A DNA stretch of 64,000 nt from NCBI RefSeq assembly GCF_900114895.1, contig NZ_FOUO01000008.1, positions 1 to 64,000 of the forward strand, in the 5' to 3' direction. Position numbers and translations under genes: made by a program. Within the stretch, counting starts at the first letter, position 1, and the number at the start of each line of letters is the position of its first letter. Source of the DNA: Ectothiorhodospira mobilis. Lineage in GTDB: Bacteria; Pseudomonadota; Gammaproteobacteria; Ectothiorhodospirales; Ectothiorhodospiraceae. Positions 8,219-16,178 of the stretch are shown here, one piece after another. A model generated the notes under the pieces. The model worked only from the letters and a program-made list of their open reading frames with translations. It did no database searches and was not told the DNA's origin.

Positions 8219-8332
8219 ATGGCCAAGGTAGCCCACGAACCGGTTCAACGGGCCCTGTGGCTGGGGGCCAGACGCCTGTTCGACGAGCGCGAACGCCTGC
8301 GCCTGGACCGGCTGGCGGGGCCGGTGGGGTGA
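8219..8332 (+). pseudogene. Chimeric ORF: nuclease fragment joined to a third fetB tail
   Basis: ATG at 8219 starts a 37-codon frame. Its first 12 codons (MAKVAHEPVQRA) copy the nuclease gene at 7859-7894 and the rest (LWLGARRLFDER onward) copies the last 27 codons of fetB. The junction lies in a shared GGGCC, and the reading frame is preserved across it. It is a rearrangement product rather than a recognised gene. Confidence 0.7.
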
Positions 8333-8342
8333 CACCGGCGCG

Positions 8343-8804
8343 CTAGCAGGCCCTGCCCAGGGCCGCCATCTGGCGCTGGGCGATCACATGGCCCCGGGCG
8401 GCCGCACGGCGGATCCACTCCAGGCCCGCCTCCTCATCCCGGTCCACCCCCTGCCCGGCGACATGGCAGCGCCCCAGCCAGTACATGGCCTCGGGATAGG
8501 CCTCCTGGGCCGCAAGCCTCAGCCATCCCACCGCCAGATCAGGCCGCTGGGCCTGCATCAGGATCAACGCCACATCGTTCTGGGCCTCGGCGTCCCCCCG
8601 GTCGGCCCGCTCGACCACGGACAGATCCTCCGCATCCAAATCCACAGGCAGATCAGACAGGATGGTGTCGATGGCCAAAAGGGTACGGGAACCCCCATGG
8701 GACTCCCGCCGAGTGGGATAGGGAGACGTGGACACCCGGCGCCAGAGGGAACGCTTGCTCAGGCCAGTGAGCAGCATGGCGGTATTCAGACGGATGGTGC
8801 GCAT
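8343..8804 (-). CDS. HTH plus Sel1-repeat protein next to the pilin gene
   Basis: The 153-residue protein has an N-terminal helix-turn-helix-like segment (LNTAMLLTGLSKRSLWRRV), a linker, and two Sel1-like repeats in the C-terminal half (AEAQNDVALILMQAQRPDLA and AYPEAMYWLGRCHVAGQGVD). Sel1 repeats mediate protein contacts. The start at 8804 has a strong GGAGGGG eight bases upstream. It points away from pilA, with a shared 289-bp spacer. A role in pilin expression or assembly is inferred from position only. Confidence 0.65.
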   Translation of the reverse strand: MRTIRLNTAMLLTGLSKRSLWRRVSTSPYPTRRESHGGSRTLLAIDTILSDLPVDLDAEDLSVVERADRGDAEAQNDVALILMQAQRPDLAVGWLRLAAQEAYPEAMYWLGRCHVAGQGVDRDEEAGLEWIRRAAARGHVIAQRQMAALGRAC

Positions 8805-9020
8805 GGTCGCCCCTCCACGGAAGGCTGTAGGACCGATGAGGAACCGAGTACAGCACCGGGAGGATACCCCATGCGCTGTGCCACAGGACATCATGGCACA
8901 CCCAGGATAATGCCGACAGATAGGGTCGGCATATGCCATCCAGGCCCCACCAAGGCACCCTGCACCCGCCGTGGGGCCTCTCATCCCCCTGCAGGAACCA
9001 CCCATCCCAGGACCGCCCAC

Positions 9021-9036
9021 TGGCCTGGATCCTGCA
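9021..9036 (+). promoter_or_regulatory. Sigma-54-type promoter for pilA
   Basis: TGGCCTGGATCCTGCA places GG and GC ten bases apart, the spacing required for RpoN (-24/-12), and matches most of TGGCAC-N5-TTGCA. It lies 58 bases before the pilin ATG, giving a leader of about 45 bases. Pilin genes in many gammaproteobacteria use sigma-54 with PilSR, which supports the call. Confidence 0.6.
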
Positions 9037-9093
9037 TAAAACCCCATGCCTCGGCCCCTACCGGGCCATCATTCCGCAAAAGGGGTATTCCAC

Positions 9094-9510
9094 ATGATGA
9101 AAAGACAAGCAGGTTTTACATTGATCGAGCTGATGATCGTCGTAGCGATCATCGGGATTCTGGCGGCGGTGGCCATTCCGGCGTATAACGATTACACGAA
9201 CCGGGCAAGAGTCTCCGAAATCATTCTCTCGGCCAGCTCAGCAAGAACTTGCGTCACAGAAATGTATCAAACCGACGGAGATTACACTAATGCAAGCACA
9301 TGTGCCCCAGAGAGCCTTCCTGGCGTGCTTGATGGTGGGAGTTTCGATATTGATGGAAGCGGGGTAATTACTGTCTCAACTGCAAGTGATGGGGGCGCTG
9401 AATTCGATGAACAAGTTTCAATAACCCTGACACCTGCAGAATCTGCTGGCACCCTCACTTGGGATTGCTCAGGCACGCCGACCGAATGGATGCCCGGAAA
9501 CTGCCGTTAA
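9094..9510 (+). CDS. pilA: Type IV major pilin
   Basis: The 138-residue prepilin has a short leader ending in G before F ([12 protein letters not shown]), the invariant Glu at position 5 of the mature chain, and the long hydrophobic alpha-1 helix ([20 protein letters not shown]). It has two C-terminal cysteines ([15 protein letters not shown]) that would form the D-loop, plus two further Cys. It is exported, cleaved by PilD and assembled into pili. AGGGG lies eight bases before the ATG. A sigma-54-like promoter precedes it and a strong terminator follows. The codon composition is less GC-rich than housekeeping genes. Confidence 0.93.
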   Translation: MMKRQAGFTLIELMIVVAIIGILAAVAIPAYNDYTNRARVSEIILSASSARTCVTEMYQTDGDYTNASTCAPESLPGVLDGGSFDIDGSGVITVSTASDGGAEFDEQVSITLTPAESAGTLTWDCSGTPTEWMPGNCR

Positions 9511-9560
9511 GTAGCACCGGACAATAAAATCAACTAGCACAATCCACACTTCGGGCCCTG

Positions 9561-9598
9561 AACAGCCCCGACTTCACCCTAAGTCGGGGCTGTTTTTT
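9561..9598 (+). terminator. Rho-independent terminator of pilA
   Basis: A perfect 14-bp stem (AACAGCCCCGACTT with its complement) and a six-base loop are followed by a T-run (TTTTTT overlapping the stem end). It lies 50 bases after the pilin stop, as expected for a very abundant monocistronic message. Confidence 0.9.
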
Positions 9599-9624
9599 CG
9601 CCAATACACAAAACACCATCATCT

Positions 9625-11589
9625 ATGCTTGCCATCTCCTCCCATCCTTCTCAACGCCCCGTGGCACGCATCGCCTTATTGGTGCCCGTTTTTCTGGTAA
9701 TCCTGGCCGTAGGGTTTGCCTATTCAAAAGGGGTCACCGGCAAGCTATTTTACGATGATCTATCCTTCCTTGCCCCGCTGGAAACGATCGATTCCAGGGA
9801 AGATGCCTGGGAATTTGTCACGAGCGGTCAAGGGGGGCCGCTGGGTCGTCCCATCGCACTACTCAGCTTCCTCCCCCATGCCGATGACTGGCCGGAAAAC
9901 AGCCAGGAGGCCCGGTGGGTGAATGTAGGCATCCATCTGGTCAATGGTGCCTTGATCTTCCTGCTGGGGTGGATGGTCCTCCAACTGAGAAATACCCAAA
10001 CCCTATGGCGGGGCTACTGGATTGCCCTCTTTGCTTACGCCCTTTGGATGGCCATGCCCCTGCTGGCATCCACCAGCCTGATCACCGTACAACGCTGGAC
10101 CGGTCTGGCCACATGCTGGGGATTAATGGGTCTGGTGGTCTTTGTGGCGGGCTACTTCCTGCAGGCACCACGTCCACGCCTGGCTTTGACCCTGCAGGCA
10201 TCGGGGCTGGGCCTGTTTACGCTGCTGGCCCTGTACACCAAGGAAAGCGGTGCCCTTTTCCCCATTTATGCCCTGGTCATTGATGCGGTTTTGCTGGCTC
10301 ACCTTCAGGCACCCCGCTATGTGCGCTGGCTGCGCCGGGGAACCTTGCTGCTGGGCCTTTTGGCCCTGCTGTACTACTTATCCCCCCTTTATAGAGACTG
10401 GTTCGCCTTCAGCAGCTTTCGCGGCTGGTCCTCCTTCGATCGGCTGCTGACCGAAGGCCAGATCCTTTGGCAATACCTCTATATGGCCTTCCTGCCGCAG
10501 CCCACGGCCTTTGGACCTTTCCATGACAATGTCACCTTGGCAGAAGGCTGGCTGATACCCACCCTATCCTGGGGCGCCTTCCTGGCCTTGACCCTGGCGG
10601 CCTTCCTGATCCGGAAACGCAGCCCCTGGCCCTTGTTCGCCCTTCTGTGGTTCTTCACGGGACATCTCATCGAGTCCACCGTGATTCAACTGGAGTTGAT
10701 GTTCGAGCACCGCAACTATTTGGCGGTATACGGATTCTGTCTGGCCCTGGCCGCCCTGGCCTGGCAAGCCAAAGGGATCTGGAGCCGCCTGGCCCCCGCG
10801 CTGCTGACCCTCTATATCCTGCTCATCGGGGCCACGCTCTATGCCACCACGTCCATTTGGGGAAAACCGCTGGAAGCCGCTGAAAACTGGGCCCAGCGTT
10901 ATCCGGATTCCCCCAGGGCGGTCATGCATCTGAGCAGGGCTTATTATGAGGCCCTCGGCAATCCCAGCTATTCCCTCCGTGCCTTGGATCGTTATGCGGA
11001 TCAGTGCGATGGATGCACCGATCTCCACCTGCAAGCCATGCTCTATGCCTGCACCACGGAAGGCCCGCAATCCATCCAGCAGCGCTTCGACCAGGTCCTG
11101 CATTCAGCAAAAACCGCAAGACGCTCGATTTCCCTCATGGATGGTCTTTATCCGTTATACGATTTAATCCAACAAGATCAATGCAAACCACTTACATTTC
11201 AGGATGCCCATCGACTCACAAAAATCCTGCTGGATAACCCCAACTACCAACACAAATCCTATACAACCCACGTGCTTTTCCATGCCGCCAATTTCGCGAA
11301 AGAACAAGGGGACTTTGATACGGCTTTCTCTTATCTTTCTCGTGCCGAATCATTGATGCCCGAGATCATGCCCATCCTGCTCATGCAGGTACACTTCCTG
11401 ATGGATGCGGATCGCCCGCAAGAAGCCCTGGACGCCATTGAACGCAGGCGGGACGTGGTGCATAAGAATCCCTACATGACGGATCAGGCGCTGGATGACC
11501 TGGTCCAGATGGTCCGCGAAGGCAGGAAGCCCTCCATGGAGAAAGGCGTTCAAGCCGATGAAGCTCATCGTCCAGATCCCGTGCTTTAA
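9625..11589 (+). CDS. Polytopic GT-C-like membrane protein with TPR tail; candidate pilin glycosyltransferase
   Basis: The 654-residue protein has about ten or more membrane helices in residues 14-415. A periplasmic loop carries an acidic pair (KLFYDDLSFLAP, D44-D45) and RPIALLSF, then VNVGIHLVNGALIFLL, a layout seen in GT-C glycosyltransferases and TMTC/PglL-like proteins. The C-terminal ~240 residues are soluble and TPR-like. It directly follows the pilin gene and leads a run of glycosyltransferases, so a lipid-linked sugar transferase acting on pilin is an attractive but unproven role. No clear ribosome site is visible before ATG 9625. The end overlaps the next gene by 32 bases. Confidence 0.55.
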   Translation: MLAISSHPSQRPVARIALLVPVFLVILAVGFAYSKGVTGKLFYDDLSFLAPLETIDSREDAWEFVTSGQGGPLGRPIALLSFLPHADDWPENSQEARWVNVGIHLVNGALIFLLGWMVLQLRNTQTLWRGYWIALFAYALWMAMPLLASTSLITVQRWTGLATCWGLMGLVVFVAGYFLQAPRPRLALTLQASGLGLFTLLALYTKESGALFPIYALVIDAVLLAHLQAPRYVRWLRRGTLLLGLLALLYYLSPLYRDWFAFSSFRGWSSFDRLLTEGQILWQYLYMAFLPQPTAFGPFHDNVTLAEGWLIPTLSWGAFLALTLAAFLIRKRSPWPLFALLWFFTGHLIESTVIQLELMFEHRNYLAVYGFCLALAALAWQAKGIWSRLAPALLTLYILLIGATLYATTSIWGKPLEAAENWAQRYPDSPRAVMHLSRAYYEALGNPSYSLRALDRYADQCDGCTDLHLQAMLYACTTEGPQSIQQRFDQVLHSAKTARRSISLMDGLYPLYDLIQQDQCKPLTFQDAHRLTKILLDNPNYQHKSYTTHVLFHAANFAKEQGDFDTAFSYLSRAESLMPEIMPILLMQVHFLMDADRPQEALDAIERRRDVVHKNPYMTDQALDDLVQMVREGRKPSMEKGVQADEAHRPDPVL

Positions 11590-12523
11590 CGAAGAGGAGT
11601 CCCTGGCCCGGACCCTGGCGGATATTCCCCGGGAGATCCCGGGCATCGATTGCGTGGAAATCCTCATCATCGACGATGGCAGCAGCGACCATACGGCCCG
11701 GCAGGCCGCCCTATTGGGCGTGGACCATATCGTGGCCCACAAGCAGAACCAGGGCCTGGCCCGGGCCTTCCGTACCGGGCTGGAAGCCAGCCTCCAGGCC
11801 GGGGCCGATGTCATCGTCAACACCGATGCCGACAATCAATACGCCGGCAGCGACATTCCCCGGCTGATCGCGCCCATCCTGCAGGGCCAGGCCGACATGG
11901 TGGTGGGCGACCGGCAGACCCGGCAACTGGCCCATTTCTCGGGCCTGAAAAAGCATCTACAGCGCATCGGCAGCGCCATGGTGCGGCAACTGTCCGGCAT
12001 CGACATGCCCGATGCCGTCAGCGGCTTTCGCGCCTTCTCCCGGGAAGCCGCCATTCAGTTGAACATCCTCTCCAGCTTCAGCTACACCATCGAGACCCTG
12101 ATCCAGGCGGGCAAGCGCAACCTCACGGTTGCCTCCGTCCCGGTCACTACCCGGCCCACCGAACGCCCTTCCCGCCTGTTTCGCAGCATTCCCCAGTTCA
12201 TCCAGAACTCCGCCATCACCATGGTCCGGACCTACGCCATGTACAAGCCCCTGCGGGTGTTCTTCTACATCGGTCTGGTCCTGATCCTGCTGGGGGCCGT
12301 GCCCATCCTGCGATTCCTGGTCTTTTATCTTCATGGAGACGGCAGCGGGCATATCCAGTCCCTGCTGCTGGGCACCATGCTGGTCTCCATGGGCGCCTTT
12401 ACCTGGCTCATCGGCCTGGTGGCGGATCTGATCTCCTTCAACCGGCAACTGCTGGAGATGACCCTGGAACGGGTGCGGCGATTGGAACTGGATCGGTCTT
12501 CCCACCGTTCGGATCAGGACTGA
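11558..12523 (+). CDS. Family 2 glycosyltransferase with C-terminal membrane helices
   Basis: The 321-residue protein has a GT-A fold: IPCFNEEESLARTL, then ILIIDDGSSDHT, the DxD-type NTDADNQY, and the DPM1/GtrB-like acceptor segment DAVSGFRAFSREAA. Two C-terminal helices (FFYIGLVLILLGAVPIL and a second near residue 290) anchor it in the inner membrane. Such enzymes move a sugar from a nucleotide donor to polyprenyl phosphate or a lipid-linked glycan. It starts inside the preceding gene (32-base overlap), indicating translational coupling. Confidence 0.85.
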   Translation: MKLIVQIPCFNEEESLARTLADIPREIPGIDCVEILIIDDGSSDHTARQAALLGVDHIVAHKQNQGLARAFRTGLEASLQAGADVIVNTDADNQYAGSDIPRLIAPILQGQADMVVGDRQTRQLAHFSGLKKHLQRIGSAMVRQLSGIDMPDAVSGFRAFSREAAIQLNILSSFSYTIETLIQAGKRNLTVASVPVTTRPTERPSRLFRSIPQFIQNSAITMVRTYAMYKPLRVFFYIGLVLILLGAVPILRFLVFYLHGDGSGHIQSLLLGTMLVSMGAFTWLIGLVADLISFNRQLLEMTLERVRRLELDRSSHRSDQD

Positions 12524-12547
12524 ATGGATCGGTCTTTGAGGATCCCC

Positions 12548-13759
12548 ATGGCGCATTCATCCCGGCCCCGCCTCCTGGTCCTCACCTCCACCTTCCCCCG
12601 CTGGGCAGACGACACGGAACCGGCCTTTGTCCTGGAACTGACCCGGCGTCTGGCCGATCGCTTCCAGGTCCATGTACTGGCGCCCCACGCGCCGGGGGCC
12701 GCTTCCCTGGAAAACCTGGCGGGCCTGACGGTGCACCGCTTCCGCTATGCCCCCGAAGGATGGCAGACCCTCACCTACGAGGGCGGCATCCTGGCCCGGC
12801 TCCAGGCGCGGCCCGGACGCCTGGCCCTGGTTCCCCTGTTCCTGCTGGCGGAGGCCTGGGCCATCCGCCGTCTGCTTCGGCGGCATCGCTTCGCAGCCAT
12901 CCATAGCCACTGGATCATCCCCCAGACCCTGGCCCTGCGCCTGGCCACCCTGGGTATGCGAAATCCGCCCCCTGCCATCTGCACCAGCCATGGCGGCGAC
13001 CTGTTCGGCCTGCAGGGGCGGTTCCTGGCCGCCGTGAAACGCTGGGCCTTGCGCCGCTGCACGGGCCTGACGGTCGTCAGCCGGGCCATGGTGCCCGCAG
13101 CCCGCACCCTCGCCCCCCATCTGGAACCCCGGATCATCCCCATGGGCACGGACCTTCGGGACACCTTCACCCCGGCCCCCCAGATCCCCCGGGATCCCCA
13201 CCGGATCCTGTTCGTGGGTCGCCTGGTGGAAAAAAAGGGCGTGCACACCCTGCTCAACGCCGTGGCACGTCTGCTGCCTAGATACCCCCAACTCCATCTG
13301 GATCTGGTGGGCCAGGGCCCGGATGAAGCCACCCTGAGAGCCCGATCCGAATCCCCCGACCTGGCCGGAAAGGTCTCCTTCCTGGGGGGCATCCCCCACC
13401 ACCGATTGCCGGACCACTACCGCCGGGCGGCGGTCACCGTTTTCCCCTCCACTGATCAGGAAGGCTTCGGCCTGGTCCTGGTAGAAGCCATGGGCTGCGG
13501 CTGTCCGGTCATCGTCTCGGACCTGCCCGCCATTCAGGATATCGCCCCCAACGACACCTTCGCGCTCCGCGCCCCCCCAGGAGATGCGGATGCACTGGCC
13601 CAGGCACTGGAACAAACCCTGCAGAACCCGGCCCAGGCACAACAACGGGCCAAAAAGGCGTTGGGGCATGTGAGGGAGCGGTTTGGGTGGGAGAATGTGA
13701 GTAAGGAATATGGTGAATTGCTTATCAAGATGGCGGCCAATGAGCCTAGGGGAAAATAA
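12548..13759 (+). CDS. Family 4 (GT-B) glycosyltransferase
   Basis: The 403-residue enzyme has an N-terminal acceptor domain (LLVLTSTFPRWADDTEPAFV, HSHWIIPQTLALRLA) and a C-terminal donor domain with ILFVGRLVEKKGVHTLL and the E-x7-E motif in EGFGLVLVEAMGCGCPVIVS. This matches retaining GT4 enzymes that build cell-surface glycans. ATG 12548 has GAGG at the right distance; an ATG at 12524 abutting the previous stop would add eight residues. It continues the glycan operon. Confidence 0.87.
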   Translation: MAHSSRPRLLVLTSTFPRWADDTEPAFVLELTRRLADRFQVHVLAPHAPGAASLENLAGLTVHRFRYAPEGWQTLTYEGGILARLQARPGRLALVPLFLLAEAWAIRRLLRRHRFAAIHSHWIIPQTLALRLATLGMRNPPPAICTSHGGDLFGLQGRFLAAVKRWALRRCTGLTVVSRAMVPAARTLAPHLEPRIIPMGTDLRDTFTPAPQIPRDPHRILFVGRLVEKKGVHTLLNAVARLLPRYPQLHLDLVGQGPDEATLRARSESPDLAGKVSFLGGIPHHRLPDHYRRAAVTVFPSTDQEGFGLVLVEAMGCGCPVIVSDLPAIQDIAPNDTFALRAPPGDADALAQALEQTLQNPAQAQQRAKKALGHVRERFGWENVSKEYGELLIKMAANEPRGK

Positions 13760-13761
13760 AA

Positions 13762-14769
13762 TTGAACATGCAGGCTACAAGCAGCATAGCGCATCCCTGT
13801 GCGCCGGATGAGACTTCATCGAATTCAGAAAATAGCCCCATACTACTCAGCATCATCATTCCCGTCCTGAACAATGCATCACAGGCCAATCAAACAATCC
13901 AAAAACTTGCCGCTGAACCCCCATCGAAGCCTGTGGAAATTATTATCGTAGATGATGGCTCCAACCCGCCAATACAGATCAATACAGAATCAACTGAGAA
14001 TTTTCAAATCAAATTACTACGCCTGAAAACAAATCAGGGTCGGGCGGGAGCTATAAATAACGGAATCCGGTCTGCCTCTGGCCTCTACATGACCTTTCTT
14101 GACGCAGATTGCATACCGGAAACCGGGTATATAAAAAATCTACAGCATAACGTTTCATCAGAAACACCCATCCTCTTCGGCGATATCCATTTTTTTTCTG
14201 GGGATCCTTTTTTTGACCGCTATGGAAACCGAGTCCAGGCAAGGAGACGAACAAAACTACAAAAATGGACGATCAGTCTCACGTCGGCTAACGTGACTCT
14301 TCATCGAGACCTTGTTCTGGCGGTGAATGGGTTTGATTCTACCTACCGCCATTACGGATTTGAAGATCGTGATTTTTTTCTACGTCTAGCTCAATCCTTC
14401 CCGAACCTCACTCCCATATACAAAGCTGATTGCTCAGTAAAACATGTTGACGCTATCTGTCTAAATAAAATTTTGAAAAAGTTTGAAACTTCGGGCCGCC
14501 ATACCGCCAGGATATTCCAAAGTAAGCATCCGGACGCCTACCGAAAAATGCCCATGTACTATTTCGACACCCAGGCAAACCCAATCTATCACTACATACC
14601 CTATTGGATCCTGAGCACCGCAAACCAAGGCCTGAGCACAACCCTTAGGGGTTTATTCTTTTTGGGATATAAGCTGAGCTTGGACTGGCTTGCTATACCA
14701 ACTCTAAAGGGCATGAATGGTCTAGCCTTCATGCGTGGTACGCTAGCAAAGGATACAACCAATGTCTGA
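13762..14769 (+). CDS. Family 2 glycosyltransferase (AT-rich, likely imported)
   Basis: The 335-residue protein has a GT-A core: ILLSIIIPVLNNASQANQTI, VEIIIVDDGSNPP, RAGAINNGIRSASG, FLDADCIPE as the DxD-like motif, and YGFEDRDFFLRLAQ, which resembles chondroitin-polymerase-type GT2 enzymes. An AGGGGA site fits the TTG at 13762; an ATG two codons later is the alternative. GC content and codon use are clearly lower than in the previous gene, pointing to horizontal exchange of this part of the locus. It overlaps the next gene by eight bases. Confidence 0.82.
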   Translation: MNMQATSSIAHPCAPDETSSNSENSPILLSIIIPVLNNASQANQTIQKLAAEPPSKPVEIIIVDDGSNPPIQINTESTENFQIKLLRLKTNQGRAGAINNGIRSASGLYMTFLDADCIPETGYIKNLQHNVSSETPILFGDIHFFSGDPFFDRYGNRVQARRRTKLQKWTISLTSANVTLHRDLVLAVNGFDSTYRHYGFEDRDFFLRLAQSFPNLTPIYKADCSVKHVDAICLNKILKKFETSGRHTARIFQSKHPDAYRKMPMYYFDTQANPIYHYIPYWILSTANQGLSTTLRGLFFLGYKLSLDWLAIPTLKGMNGLAFMRGTLAKDTTNV

Positions 14770-15805
14770 ACCATTGGTCAGTGTCGTTATGGCTGTCCAT
14801 AATAATGAGCGCTATCTTGAAGTAGCGCTGAACAGCATCCTTGAGCAAAGCTGGCAAAATTTAGAATTGATCCTGATAGACGATGCATCCACCGACCGAA
14901 GTGCAAGTATTCTTCGGGACTATGCATGCTCCGATTCCAGGATAAGACTTTTGGTTAACGACCAGAATCATGGTCTCACCTGGAGCCTCAATCGAGGACT
15001 CGATGAGGTTCAAGGTGAACTGGTAGCACGCATGGACGGAGACGATATTGCATTGCCGGAAAGACTCGCCAAACAAGTCGAAGCATTCAGATCAAACCCT
15101 AAACTGGTTCTTTGCGGAACAGCCACCATCAATATAGATGAAAAAGGCAAAAAACACACTCTTGGTGAATGGCCATCCAATCCTAAAGTTCTACGCTGGT
15201 ATTCCATATTTCGCCCTGCAGTTGCCCACCCTTCTGCGATGTTCCGGGTCAGATTCGGCAACCAAATAATGCGGTACAATGAAAACCTGCGTACCGCACA
15301 AGACTATGATTTATGGTCTCGCCTACTTCAGCACGGAGATGGATTAGTCCTGAATATTCCGTTGCTTTTATATCGCCACCATGCAAGCAGAATTTCGTGC
15401 ACTTTACGTATCGAACAATCCGAAAGCGCCGCCAACATATGCCAGAAAAATCTTTATCGAGAGTTTCCCGATTTTTTCATAAGAAAAAACAATATGCATG
15501 CAAAATCTGTCGCAAATTTAATCCATAACTCCATGGCTAGTTTACCGCAAGATGCCACAGCAGCCCTCACCACATTATTAGCACTTGAATCCGAATACCT
15601 GACCACAATCGACCAATATGATGAAGAGTCGCGCCGGGCCATACAACGTCTCACCACTCGATGGGTAGCCCAGACTCTGCTCGGGAAAAGCCCGCTCAAG
15701 ATGAGCGAACGCATCCGTTTATTGACGCAGTTAAGGTCTCGATTGGGGGCACTATCCGAGGAAAGCTTTCACTTCGGCATGCGCAGACTTCGCGCGAGGC
15801 TTTAA
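14762..15805 (+). CDS. Family 2 glycosyltransferase (AT-rich)
   Basis: The 347-residue enzyme shows VSVVMAVHNNERYLEVALNS, LELILIDDASTDRS, VARMDGDDIALPERL (DxD) and the later RTAQDYDLWSRLL, all typical of bacterial GT2 capsule/O-antigen transferases. A soluble C-terminal tail follows. Its ATG lies inside the end of the preceding gene, so the two are coupled. Base composition matches that neighbour rather than the GC-rich genes around. Confidence 0.83.
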   Translation: MSEPLVSVVMAVHNNERYLEVALNSILEQSWQNLELILIDDASTDRSASILRDYACSDSRIRLLVNDQNHGLTWSLNRGLDEVQGELVARMDGDDIALPERLAKQVEAFRSNPKLVLCGTATINIDEKGKKHTLGEWPSNPKVLRWYSIFRPAVAHPSAMFRVRFGNQIMRYNENLRTAQDYDLWSRLLQHGDGLVLNIPLLLYRHHASRISCTLRIEQSESAANICQKNLYREFPDFFIRKNNMHAKSVANLIHNSMASLPQDATAALTTLLALESEYLTTIDQYDEESRRAIQRLTTRWVAQTLLGKSPLKMSERIRLLTQLRSRLGALSEESFHFGMRRLRARL

Positions 15806-16178
15806 CGAAAAATTATATAAAATGGCATACCATGCATCCCTGAACCACTGCGCGCTCAGCGGTTTGAACACTCAATAGGTGCTGCCAGCACATTTGGATC
15901 CTTCACAACCCAAGTCATCCATAACGGTCTTCCTCCAAATACTTTCGACGAACCATAAAGGGGACCTCTATTAATTGCTTACCTCCCCAGGCAACCCATT
16001 GATTCTATTGGGCGTAGATTTCGACAAATCGAATTATTAGAGTTTCCCTAAAGACATTCCTCCCATTGCCAGGCCGCCTTTTATCGTGCTCATTGGGGCG
16101 ATCAAAGCGCATGCCATGTCCAGTTATTCTATTAATCAATAAGCGCGCCATCCACATCAAGACGAGCGGAAAAGTGCT
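15806..16178. other. AT-rich spacer without recognisable gene
   Basis: These 373 bases separate the rightward glycosyltransferase from the leftward sulfotransferase. No frame of convincing length, no tRNA-like fold and no strong terminator was seen. The only notable feature is a short GTGCTGcCAGCAC palindrome near 15877. The composition fits decayed or imported DNA. Confidence 0.5.

Noticed and set aside
8880-8900. TGGCAC at 8894 as the sigma-54 promoter of pilA
   Set aside because: The GC of a -12 element is not at the required ten-base distance; the site at 9021-9036 has correct spacing and a better distance to the gene.
15806-16178. tRNA or insertion-sequence remnant in the AT-rich spacer
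   Set aside because: No cloverleaf, terminal inverted repeats or transposase fragments could be identified.
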